Part shown: positions 22,726-30,579 of the stretch, in pieces | Layout of the letters: every line of letters starts with the position of its first letter | Position numbering within the stretch: the stretch's first letter is position 1 | Assembly: GCA_009841605.1 (NCBI GenBank) | Contig: VXLM01000026.1 | Span: forward strand, 1-36,342 | Source of the DNA: Dehalococcoidia bacterium | GTDB taxonomy: Bacteria; Chloroflexota; Dehalococcoidia; Lucifugimonadales; VXLM01 | Direction of reading: 5' to 3' | DNA length: 36,342 nucleotides | Made by a program: the position numbers and the translations under genes | The notes under the pieces: model-generated | Database searches by the model: none | Told to the model about the DNA's origin: nothing | The model's input: only the letters and a program-made list of their open reading frames with translations

Positions 22726-25227
22726 CTAGACGTGGTTGTGCAGTCGTCTCCTCACGGCGTCGCGGGCCTCGATGAACGGGCGTTTGAGGTAGCCGATGTG
22801 GTCGTCCTCGCCGTGGTGGTGCGTAACGTGCCCATGCGAATGCTGCCGAGAGCTGTTGTCGATGTAGGTCAGAGCGCCGTCGATCAGGGTCAGCATGTAC
22901 TTGGCCGTCGGCTTGTCGAACATGCTCCATGCTCCTCCGACGGCGATGTACACCGGAGAGGTATGGGAGAAGATGCCGCGCTCCCACGCGTCGTAGTAGC
23001 TGTATCCGAGGTAATAACCCGGCCCGCCCGCTCGCGCGGCGACCCATGAGTTGTCGTCAACCGCGATCTTGTCGTTGATGCTGAGTTTGCGAGTCGGCGT
23101 GTCGGACTCGGTGGAGGCGACCACCCTTCCTTCTTGGACGATCTCCAAGCGGGACATTGGCACGACGCTCTCCGCCCACGCCGATACCTCGACGGTACCG
23201 GGACCTGAGAGCTCGACGGTGTCGCCGACCTCGTGACCATCAACGGTGAGGTGGATGATCGGGCCTCCGCTGAGGATCGTCCGCCCCTTCGCCACGTTCC
23301 TGCACCAGCTTTCGTAGGTGAACTCCTCGTCGTCGGGGATCCTCACGTAGGTGCGGTACATCCCGACGGGGACGTCGCTCGACATCTTGTCCGTCCCGCC
23401 GACGAGGGGGAGGCGGTAGCCGCAGTTGAGATAGCGGTACCACTCCCTGTGCCAGAACTCTTGCTGCAGGATCATCTCCACGGCGTCGAGGCGTCCTGTC
23501 GCTATGAGGGCGGACGGCTCGCCGTTGGGGTGAGGGAAATGCGGGTTGATGACGTATCCGCCTTGTGCGTGTGCCTCGTCGGCCCAGTGGCTCAGTGTCG
23601 TCTCCATCGGGCCGCCGATCTCAGCCTCGGAGGGGCCGTCGGAGCAGAAGGGCATTACCGGCTCCTTGAGGCCCCACAGGATCATGTGCCCCATGAAGTG
23701 CTGACGGTTCTCCTGCGAGGTGTAGACGATGTTGTCGCCCTGGCGCGTCACGCTCGCCTCGCCGGTGAAGTCCTCGACGTTGGTGAAGAGGCTGCCCCAC
23801 TGCGACTGCAGGAGGTTGACGACGTTGAGGTCCTCGGCCTGCGACTCGAAATGGCTTCCCTGCGTCGAGAGAAAGTGCACGTGCGAGTCGCCGGAGTACC
23901 AGCCCCGCTCATTCATGTTGATCCACCGCTTGAGACGAAGCTCGAGGTCGCGCTGGCCGGGTGTGATGTTGACCCTGGCGCGAAGAGGGTCGTATTCATA
24001 GCCGCGCGCCACGTCGACGATCACCTCGCCCCTCGGGAGCCAGCCCTGGGACGTGCCGTCGATGTAGGCGTAGCTGATCTGGCCGAGACGCAGGTCGCCG
24101 CCAACGTCGATGTGCCACGTGTCGAGGTTGGAGTTGACATGGTTGTGGTGTCCGTGCGGCTGGTACGGCACCCCGTCGGGCGACCTGAAGTGGACGCGAC
24201 ACGGGACCGGCTGCCCCGTCTCGTCGTCCACGACTCGAACGCGCACCCAGTTCTTGCCCGGCTCGATGAGTTCGATGCGTACCTTGTCGGTATCGACCGA
24301 GCCGTCATTCTCGACGTCGCCCCACTTCACGCTGTCGACCTTGTCTCCCCCCTGGGACACCTCCACCGTCGCCGACGGAACGCCCGACAGTTCGACGTAG
24401 GCGGGACTGGACTTCGGGTTCTGGGCCTCGCCGAAACCCTTCTGAGGGTCGGTAAGGAACTCGTCCGAAGACTGCTCCGGGAGCGGGTGGACGTAGGTGC
24501 GTTCGCCGCGGTCGATGGTCACATCGAGGTTGAAGGGTTTTTCCGCGCTCTCCGCGTCCTTGAGCGTGACACGCACAGGGCGGCGAGCGTCGCGGGAGAT
24601 GGGGTGCTCGTCAACGTGTCCGAGCGTGAGGCCCGCGACGATGAAGCGCGGCCCCCGGGGGATGAACTCGATTGACTCGATGACGCGACCTGGAGTCGGG
24701 TTGCGCCACACAAACAGCCAGTACCACGTGGGCAGAGCCTGGTTTGTCTCCGTCTGTCGTCGCCCGCTTAGTTCAAACTGGCCCTCGTAGCGGGGCAGGA
24801 GGGTGTCTTCCCGGTCGGTCACGGCGAGGTAGGGATATCCTATCCCGAAGCGTGATATCCCCTGTCGGTCGCCGACGACGCTGATCTCGTACCTTTCCCT
24901 GATGGGGATGGTCACGGTCTCGGAGTCCTCGAACCGGATGACGTAGTCCGCCACGTGGACGCCAATGGGGCCGTTTTCGTGCTGCTCGGTCTCCATCTGC
25001 CGGTGAGCGACGATGACGTTGTGCGCCGCCTTGCCGACCGGCAGCGTTACCGGCGCGTCCCCGTCTCCCAACGAGACGTAGCACTTCCCGTCGGGGCCGC
25101 CGCCTGGCGCGCCGACGGTGAAGGGGAGACCGCGCATAGCCTGTTCACCCAGCAGCGGGTCCTCGCCCGGCAGGAGCTCCACTCCCGTGCCGCACCAAGC
25201 GGATATGTCGATGGGTTCATAGTCCAT
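22726..25227 (-). CDS. CehA/McbA-type PHP-domain metallohydrolase (paralogue A)
   Basis: A large (833-residue) hydrolase with a PHP-type metal domain in the C-terminal half, as in CehA/McbA carbaryl esterases. Seen: WYSGDSHVHF around residue 446 (metal-binding HxH), RQHFMGHMILWG near 510, VINPHFPHPNGEP near 570 and GGTDKMSSDVPVG near 611. The first 430 residues are beta-rich, probably carbohydrate-binding-like or prealbumin-like (RVRVVDDETGQPVPCRVHF is a carboxypeptidase-regulatory-like motif). There is no signal peptide. The ATG is preceded by GGAGG at about 11 bases. A second gene of the same architecture follows upstream on this strand at 25836. The substrate is unknown. Confidence 0.82.
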   Translation of the reverse strand: MDYEPIDISAWCGTGVELLPGEDPLLGEQAMRGLPFTVGAPGGGPDGKCYVSLGDGDAPVTLPVGKAAHNVIVAHRQMETEQHENGPIGVHVADYVIRFEDSETVTIPIRERYEISVVGDRQGISRFGIGYPYLAVTDREDTLLPRYEGQFELSGRRQTETNQALPTWYWLFVWRNPTPGRVIESIEFIPRGPRFIVAGLTLGHVDEHPISRDARRPVRVTLKDAESAEKPFNLDVTIDRGERTYVHPLPEQSSDEFLTDPQKGFGEAQNPKSSPAYVELSGVPSATVEVSQGGDKVDSVKWGDVENDGSVDTDKVRIELIEPGKNWVRVRVVDDETGQPVPCRVHFRSPDGVPYQPHGHHNHVNSNLDTWHIDVGGDLRLGQISYAYIDGTSQGWLPRGEVIVDVARGYEYDPLRARVNITPGQRDLELRLKRWINMNERGWYSGDSHVHFLSTQGSHFESQAEDLNVVNLLQSQWGSLFTNVEDFTGEASVTRQGDNIVYTSQENRQHFMGHMILWGLKEPVMPFCSDGPSEAEIGGPMETTLSHWADEAHAQGGYVINPHFPHPNGEPSALIATGRLDAVEMILQQEFWHREWYRYLNCGYRLPLVGGTDKMSSDVPVGMYRTYVRIPDDEEFTYESWCRNVAKGRTILSGGPIIHLTVDGHEVGDTVELSGPGTVEVSAWAESVVPMSRLEIVQEGRVVASTESDTPTRKLSINDKIAVDDNSWVAARAGGPGYYLGYSYYDAWERGIFSHTSPVYIAVGGAWSMFDKPTAKYMLTLIDGALTYIDNSSRQHSHGHVTHHHGEDDHIGYLKRPFIEARDAVRRRLHNHV

Positions 25228-25336
25228 GGATCAAGGAGCCTCCGGGGTGGGGGTTGGGGATAGTGCCGCATGGTACACGATTACCCCGCAGTTCGCCTTT
25301 TGTTGCCAAGTCGGAGGGAACGCCACCTATGGTTTC

Positions 25337-25365
25337 TTGAGTTGCCAACTCTATTGGGCTATGAT
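25337..25365 (+). promoter_or_regulatory. hicAB promoter with palindromic operator
   Basis: TTGAGT and TATGAT form -35 and -10 boxes exactly 17 bases apart, ending 23 bases before the hicA start. The 13-base perfect palindrome GAGTTGCCAACTC (25339-25351) overlaps the -35 and the spacer, where the HicB antitoxin would be expected to bind and repress. Confidence 0.7.
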
Positions 25366-25388
25366 TCTTGGCACAGCAGGAACACCGT

Positions 25389-25577
25389 GTGCCCAAGGTA
25401 TCGGACGCAATAAAGTTAGTGAAGCAGGACGGGTGGGTACAGGTACGTTGGCGAGGCAGTCATCGTCACTTTGAACATCCCAACAAGCCTGGACTCGTCA
25501 CGATTGCCGGGAAACCAAGCAAAGACTTACCGCCCCAAACGTGGATCAGTATCTTGAAGCAAGCCGGACTGCGATAG
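25389..25577 (+). CDS. hicA: HicA-family toxin
   Basis: A 62-residue mRNA interferase of the HicA family, which halts translation by cleaving mRNA when not bound by HicB. Seen: the N-terminal helix VSDAIKLVKQDGW, the catalytic His motif GSHRHFEHP (central His in GSHR), KPGLVTIAG and the ending SILKQAGLR. All are diagnostic. The GTG at 25389 follows AGGAA by about seven bases. The TTG 7 codons upstream is not likely, since HicA proteins begin at this point. HicB follows after four bases. Confidence 0.9.
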   Translation: MPKVSDAIKLVKQDGWVQVRWRGSHRHFEHPNKPGLVTIAGKPSKDLPPQTWISILKQAGLR

Positions 25578-25581
25578 GTGA

Positions 25582-25797
25582 ATGATGCCTTCAACCGTAA
25601 TGGCATACCCGGTCGTAATTGAAAAGAGTGACAACGGCTACGCTGCATATTTGCCTGACCTGCCTGGCTGTGTGGCCGCAGGCGATACCGAGGAAGAGAC
25701 GAAGGCCTTGATAGCCGAGGCCGTTGCTGAGCATCTAGCTATCTTGGCGGAAAAGGGCCTCCCTATTCCCGATCCGGTTGAGGCGGTTCCCGTCTAA
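25582..25797 (+). CDS. hicB: HicB-family antitoxin
   Basis: A 71-residue partner of HicA. The core is YPVVIEKSDNGYAAYLPDLP, then GCVAAGDTEEETKALIAEAV, the degenerate RNase H-like HicB fold. The short C-terminal tail has no clear helix-turn-helix or ribbon-helix-helix domain, so DNA binding may use another surface or a partner. The ATG starts four bases after the hicA stop with AGGTGA in front; ATGs at 25585 and 25600 are alternatives. Its stop is 39 bases before the stop of the large hydrolase gene on the other strand. Confidence 0.9.
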   Translation: MMPSTVMAYPVVIEKSDNGYAAYLPDLPGCVAAGDTEEETKALIAEAVAEHLAILAEKGLPIPDPVEAVPV

Positions 25798-25835
25798 ATC
25801 GAGGTTCAGGGCGCCGTGTTGAGGTGTTCCTTGCC

Positions 25836-28343
25836 CTACAGACGAACCCCCAGCCGCTGCGCCCGTTCGTGGACTGCCGCGTGGGCCTCGTGGAAGGGCG
25901 CTTCGAGGTAGGCGATGTGGTCGTCCTGGCCGTGGTGGTGGGTGACGCCGCCGTGCGTGTGCTGCGCCGACGTTTCCCGGATGTAGGAGATGCTGCCCTC
26001 GATGAGCGTGAGCATATACTTGGCCGTCTCCTCGCTGAACATCCACCAGTCGCCTCCGACGGCCACGTAGATGGGCGACGTGTGGGCGAACATGCCGCGT
26101 GCCATGGCGTCTATGTGGTAGAAGCTGCCCATGTACTCAGGGCCTCCGCACCTCGCGGCCAGCCACGTGTGCTTGTCGATGGTGATCTTCTCTCGCAGCT
26201 CAAGCCGCCGCGTGCCGCCTGTGGACTCGGCCTGCGCGACGACCTTGCCGTCTCGGACGATCTGCAGGACGTTCATGGGGAAGATGCTCTCCGCCCACGC
26301 CTCGACCTCGACCGTGCCCGGCCCTGAGATGGCGACCGTGTCGCCGATGGCCTTGCCGTCGACCGAGAAGTGAATGATCGGACCGCCACTGAGGAACGTC
26401 CTTCCGCTCGCGACGCTGCGGCACCATGAGTTGTAGCCGAACTCCTCATCGTCGGGGAGCTTGGCGTAGGTGCGGTACAACCCTACCGGCACGTCGCTGG
26501 ACATCTTGTCCGTGCCCCCCACGAGGGGGAGCCGGTACCCACCGTTCAAGTAGCGGTAGTACTCGATATGGTTGAACTCGGTCTGGCGGATCATCTCGAC
26601 GCCGTCGAGCCGGTCGGTCGCCACGAGGGTCGCCGGTTCCCCGTTCGGATTCGGGAAGTGAGGATTGACGACGAATCCACCCTGCGCGTGTGCCTCGTCC
26701 GCCCAGTAGCTCAGGGTCGTCTCCATGCTTCCGCCGATCTCGGCCTCGCCCAGGCCATCGCTGCACCACGGCATGATCGGCCTCTTGAGACCCCACAGGA
26801 TCATGTGTCCCATGAAGTGCTGCCGGTTCTCCTGTCCCACGTAGACGATGCTGTCCCCGCGCTCCGAGACGCTGGCCGAGCCGGTGAAGTCCTCCGTGTT
26901 CGTGAACAGGCTTCCCCACTGCGACTGGAGCAGGTTCACCACGTCGAGGTCCTCGCCCTGTGCCTCCAGGTGCGCTCCTGTCGGTGAGAGGAAGTGGACG
27001 TGGGAGTCGCCGCTGTACCAGCCCTGGGCGTTCATGTTCGTCCACCGCTTGAGGCGCAGTTCCAGCTCGCGCTGTCCGGGCTCAATGGAGACCTTCGTCC
27101 GCAACGGCTCGTACTCAAACCCGCGCGACACGTCCACGACGACCTCGCCTCGCGGCAGCCACCCCTGGCAGGTGCCGTCGATGTAGGCGAAGGCCGTTTG
27201 TCCGAGTCGCAGGTCCCCGCCCACGTCGTTGTGAAACGTACCAAGGTTGGAGTTGACCTGGTTGTGGTGTCCATGAGGTTGGTAGGGCACGCCATCGGGC
27301 GACCGGAAGTGGACGCGGCAGGGAACGGGGCTCCCCGTCTCGTCATCGACGACCGTGACGTGGACCCAGTTCTTGCCAGGGTCGATGAGCTCGATCTTGA
27401 CCTTCTCGGTCTCCACTGAACCGCTGTCGACCACCTCGCCCCAGGTGGTCTTACCGATCTCGGCGTCGCCCTGTTTGACCGTCACTGTGGCGGACGGCGT
27501 GGCCGATATCTCCACGTAGGACGGGCTGGATGATTCGTTGTCGTCCTGTCCCCACGAGTACGGGGCCGAGAGAAACTCGTCGGACGACACGGCGGGCAAG
27601 GGAAAGACGTAGGTGGCGTCGCCCCTGTCGACCTCGACATCAACGTCGAAAGGCTTGGAGGCCTCGGCCTCGTCGAGCAGGGTGATCTTCGCCGGGCGGC
27701 GTCCCTCTCGCGGGAAGGGGTGCTCATCGAGGTGTCCGAGGGTGATAGCGGCTATGAAGAAGCGCATTTCGGCGGGGACGATCTCGATGGTCTCTATTGA
27801 CGAGTCAGGTTCGGGGTTCTCCCATGCCCAGAGCCAGCATAGCTCCGCCGTAGCATGGGTCGCCTCGGTCTGGCGTTTTCCCGCCGCGTCGAACTCCCCC
27901 TCGTAGCGGGGCATCAGGGTCGCCTTGCCGTCGGTCACGGCGCGGTACGGAGGACCCGGCGTTCCCGGAGGGAAGGAGGGAGAGGCCGCTATCTCGAAGC
28001 GCTCACGGATATTCACCCGCTCCTGCCTGCCGCTCGACAGGTAGAACACGTACTCCGCGACAGGCTCGCCGAGCCGACCGCCCTGGTCCAGCTTCGTTTC
28101 AAGCAGCGCGTGGGCGAACAGCACCCGCTTCGCTGCCTTGCCGACAGGAACGAAGACGCTGCCCCCGTTCGGCGATGGCGCAACGAACGAGTTGCCTCCC
28201 AGTCCCCCGGCCAGACCTCCGATCATGAAGGGGAGGCCCCGGAACGACCGAAGGCCCGTTTCGACATCAGAAGCGCCGCTGCCGAGAATCTCCGGCCCGG
28301 AGTTGCACGACCGGGAGATGTCGAGTGGTTCGTAGTCTTGCAT
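25836..28343 (-). CDS. CehA/McbA-type PHP-domain metallohydrolase (paralogue B)
   Basis: Same architecture and nearly the same length (835 residues) as the gene at 22726. It has the start YEPLDISRSCNSGPEIL, the beta-rich first half with VHVTVVDDETGSPVPCRVHF, the metal site WYSGDSHVHFLSP near residue 448, RQHFMGHMILWG, VVNPHFPNPNGEP and GGTDKMSSDVPVG. The two share long runs of identity in the metal domain and differ more in the N-terminal part, so they probably arose by tandem duplication and then diverged in substrate. Both lack signal peptides. The ATG follows GGAGC at nine bases. The hydroxyacid dehydrogenase gene lies just upstream (34 bases), suggesting one transcript for that pair. Confidence 0.82.
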   Translation of the reverse strand: MQDYEPLDISRSCNSGPEILGSGASDVETGLRSFRGLPFMIGGLAGGLGGNSFVAPSPNGGSVFVPVGKAAKRVLFAHALLETKLDQGGRLGEPVAEYVFYLSSGRQERVNIRERFEIAASPSFPPGTPGPPYRAVTDGKATLMPRYEGEFDAAGKRQTEATHATAELCWLWAWENPEPDSSIETIEIVPAEMRFFIAAITLGHLDEHPFPREGRRPAKITLLDEAEASKPFDVDVEVDRGDATYVFPLPAVSSDEFLSAPYSWGQDDNESSSPSYVEISATPSATVTVKQGDAEIGKTTWGEVVDSGSVETEKVKIELIDPGKNWVHVTVVDDETGSPVPCRVHFRSPDGVPYQPHGHHNQVNSNLGTFHNDVGGDLRLGQTAFAYIDGTCQGWLPRGEVVVDVSRGFEYEPLRTKVSIEPGQRELELRLKRWTNMNAQGWYSGDSHVHFLSPTGAHLEAQGEDLDVVNLLQSQWGSLFTNTEDFTGSASVSERGDSIVYVGQENRQHFMGHMILWGLKRPIMPWCSDGLGEAEIGGSMETTLSYWADEAHAQGGFVVNPHFPNPNGEPATLVATDRLDGVEMIRQTEFNHIEYYRYLNGGYRLPLVGGTDKMSSDVPVGLYRTYAKLPDDEEFGYNSWCRSVASGRTFLSGGPIIHFSVDGKAIGDTVAISGPGTVEVEAWAESIFPMNVLQIVRDGKVVAQAESTGGTRRLELREKITIDKHTWLAARCGGPEYMGSFYHIDAMARGMFAHTSPIYVAVGGDWWMFSEETAKYMLTLIEGSISYIRETSAQHTHGGVTHHHGQDDHIAYLEAPFHEAHAAVHERAQRLGVRL

Positions 28344-28377
28344 TCGCGTATCGCTCCTGGCTGGAGTGAGCTATCGG

Positions 28378-29358
28378 TCAGATATAGACTTCCGGGTTGA
28401 CGCAGGTGATGAGGCGCTCGCCCTTTATGCCGTTCAGCAGGTTGACGGCGGCGATGCGGGACATCTCCCGCCTCGTGGCGACGCTGGCGCTGGCGATATG
28501 CGGAACGATGACGCAGTTTTCGAGGGTGAGGAGCGGGTCGTCTTCGCGGATCGGCTCCGGGTCGGTGACGTCGAGACCCGCCGCGCCTATCTCGCCGTCC
28601 CTCAACGCCTCGTACAGGGCTTGCTGGTCGACTATCGGCCCACGTGAGGCGTTCACGAGCACAGATGTCGGCTTCATCTTCCCCAGAGCTTCGGCGTCGA
28701 TGAGGTGATGCGTGGAGCTATTGAGAACGGTATTGAGCGACACGAAGTCGGATTGGGACAGGAGCGTGTCGATGTCGACGTACTCCATCGGCAGTTGGGC
28801 CTCATATTGCTCCTGCCTGACGATGTCGCTGTAGAGCACCCTCATGTTGAAGCCCAACGAGCGTCTGGCGACCTCGAACCCTATACGCCCCATGCCGATG
28901 ATGCCGAGGGTTGCGCCATAGACGTCCTGCCCGAGGTAGTGGAGGGGGTGCCACGTGCGCCAGTTCCCCGCGCGCACTGCCCGTTCGCCCTCGCCGATAC
29001 GCCGCGCCGCCGCCAGCAGCAAGGCCCATGCGGCGTCTGCCGTCGTGTGCGTCAGCACCTCCGGCGTGTTGCCGACGGGAATGCCATGCCGCGTGGCGTC
29101 GGGAATATAGATGTTGTCGAATCCCACCGCAAGCTGGCTGATGACCTTGAGCTGCGGCCCGACAGCGTCCATGAAATCGCCGTCGATCTTGTCGGTGAGA
29201 AGGCAGAGGATTCCGTCAACGCCCCTGCACTCTTCGAGAAGAACGTCGGGAGGAGGGGGAAGCTCGTCCGGCCACACCTCGGCGTCCACCTCCGCGCGGA
29301 TCATCTCAAGAGCATCGGGGAATATCTCACGGGTGATGAACGCGCGGGGTCTGGACAT
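28378..29358 (-). CDS. D-2-hydroxyacid dehydrogenase (glyoxylate/hydroxypyruvate reductase-like)
   Basis: NAD(P)-dependent oxidoreductase interconverting a 2-keto acid and a D-2-hydroxy acid. Seen: the Rossmann motif GIIGMGRIGFEVARR near residue 155-165, the catalytic Arg in NASRGPIVDQ, the acid in LDVTDPEP and the proton-relay His in VIVPHIASA. The 326-residue length is normal. The second of two near ATGs (29358) is favoured, since GAGAGG is eight bases away from it and only about three from the first. It sits before the hydrolase gene at 25836 and may supply or use a product of that enzyme; this is only inferred from adjacency. Confidence 0.9.
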   Translation of the reverse strand: MSRPRAFITREIFPDALEMIRAEVDAEVWPDELPPPPDVLLEECRGVDGILCLLTDKIDGDFMDAVGPQLKVISQLAVGFDNIYIPDATRHGIPVGNTPEVLTHTTADAAWALLLAAARRIGEGERAVRAGNWRTWHPLHYLGQDVYGATLGIIGMGRIGFEVARRSLGFNMRVLYSDIVRQEQYEAQLPMEYVDIDTLLSQSDFVSLNTVLNSSTHHLIDAEALGKMKPTSVLVNASRGPIVDQQALYEALRDGEIGAAGLDVTDPEPIREDDPLLTLENCVIVPHIASASVATRREMSRIAAVNLLNGIKGERLITCVNPEVYI

Positions 29359-29443
29359 TTGCATAGCCTCTCGGAACGAATCGCGCGGCTCATTCTATCA
29401 GAAGGGCCGCCGTCGCTTCATCGTTCGGAATGCCTCGGCTGGT

Positions 29444-29878
29444 TCAAACGGGGATGACGCACAGGTATGAACTCTGGCTCTCTGAGACCAACCTTTCCAT
29501 GCCTGCGTCAAGCGTGGCCAGTTGTCCGTTTCGCTGTATTGCGGCGGCCAGCAATACGGCGTCCGTAACCTGTCGGTAACCCTGGAGACGAATGCCAATT
29601 GATTCAGGCAGGTCAGTGATGGACTGGTCCAGCGGCCAGAAGGTGTGAGCACCCAATCGCGTCAGCCTCTGCAAGACCGATATGGCTTCGAGAGGCGTGA
29701 CCGTGTGTCGAACGACCGACGGATTGCAGGACACACGGACGAAACCCGCCTCCGTCAGGGGGCACGTCGCCCAGCCGTCCTCCCGCCGCGCCTCGAACCA
29801 TCCTCTGGCCGCGGCATGATGCACGTGATTGGGCCAGGCGAGCGCTATCAGGACGTTGACGTCCAACAGCGCGATCAC
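29444..29878 (-). CDS. vapC: VapC-family PIN-domain toxin
   Basis: A 144-residue PIN-domain ribonuclease toxin. The acidic metal-binding residues are in place: Asp6 in LLDVNVLI, Glu in LTEAGFVRV (about 43), Asp in QVTDAVLLA (about 105) and the C-terminal TLDAGME. The start is GTG inside a GTGA that also ends the antitoxin frame, a four-base overlap typical of coupled toxin-antitoxin pairs. Confidence 0.92.
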   Translation of the reverse strand: MIALLDVNVLIALAWPNHVHHAAARGWFEARREDGWATCPLTEAGFVRVSCNPSVVRHTVTPLEAISVLQRLTRLGAHTFWPLDQSITDLPESIGIRLQGYRQVTDAVLLAAAIQRNGQLATLDAGMERLVSESQSSYLCVIPV

Positions 29879-30102
29879 GGCCAGTCGTCCAGTGAACGGT
29901 AGACATCTTCGCTGGTGATGGGTTCGGCATCGACGGAAGCGGGAAAGGTCGTGCCGTCCGTAACATCGCCGTGGGTGAGCTCGCTCTTGAAGCCGCGCCG
30001 GGCAAGTTCCGACAGGGCGCCACCGAGGCTGCTTCCCTTCCGCTCAGCCAGCGCCCGGGCAACTGCCAAAACGTCGTCGTCAATAGTTACAGTAGTTCGC
30101 AT
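29875..30102 (-). CDS. vapB: VapB-type ribbon-helix-helix antitoxin
   Basis: A 75-residue antitoxin with an N-terminal ribbon-helix-helix DNA-binding domain (MRTTVTIDDDVLAVARALAE, then SLGGALSELARRGFKS) and an acidic C-terminal tail (SVDAEPITSEDVYRSLDD) that would wrap the PIN toxin. No ribosome site precedes the ATG, but the promoter's -10 box lies only six bases away, so the message is probably leaderless. The pair ends 85 bases from the start of the dehydrogenase gene. Confidence 0.9.
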   Translation of the reverse strand: MRTTVTIDDDVLAVARALAERKGSSLGGALSELARRGFKSELTHGDVTDGTTFPASVDAEPITSEDVYRSLDDWP

Positions 30103-30137
30103 ATCAGCATCATCACATCACAGCATCATATTGTCAA
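30103..30137 (-). promoter_or_regulatory. vapBC promoter with repeated operator
   Basis: On the minus strand TTGACA (30132-30137) and GATGAT (30109-30114) are 17 bases apart, and the ATG follows six bases after the -10. GATGCTG occurs twice in this stretch, 12 bases apart, a likely operator for the ribbon-helix-helix antitoxin. The geometry implies a leaderless message. Confidence 0.6.
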
Positions 30138-30220
30138 GATGGATGGCAATAGCTCGGGCTCAGCAAGAAAAATGCGTCCGGATCAGTCATCGTCATACCC
30201 GCGAAAGGAGGACTTTGCGT

Positions 30221-30484
30221 TACCCCCTCTCCCGTTCGCGGGCTGACAGGGGTAGGTATTTGACTATCGCTCCACTCTCCAATCACAAGAAAGCAACCCC
30301 GCAACTGTCATTCTGAGCGGAGCGTAGCGGAGTCGAAGAATCTCAAGTGTTCTGACTCAACGTAAGGTCGACACAGAGTGTTCATACGCCGTTTTCGGCT
30401 CTTGGTCATGATAGAAGCGCAGCACTGGCTGTCCGGTCTTGCGGTAATGGATTTTAGATTCCTCGCTACGCTCGGAATGACAGT
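30221..30484. repeat. Composite nested inverted-repeat element, copy 2
   Basis: Shares parts with the element at 22287-22606: GGGCTGACAGGGGTAGG near 30240, then CTGTCATTCTGAGCGGAGCG near 30305, and the inverse TTAGATTCCTCGCTACGCTC, then GGAATGACAG ending at 30483. It fills the gap between vapB and the MFS gene. No gene is seen in the gap. Confidence 0.65.
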
Positions 30485-30579
30485 TTGGGTAGGTCACGCG
30501 ATCCGACTCATCAAGACTGAACATTTACACGGGCAAGCTCCTCAAGACGCATCGACGTTGCTGGTGTACCATAGTCGGG

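Noticed and set aside
23233-24675. A 480-codon plus-strand frame opposite the PHP hydrolase
   Set aside because: Shadow frame: it lacks motifs and is rich in Asp/Val/Arg, and the same bases encode the conserved SGDSHVHF hydrolase.
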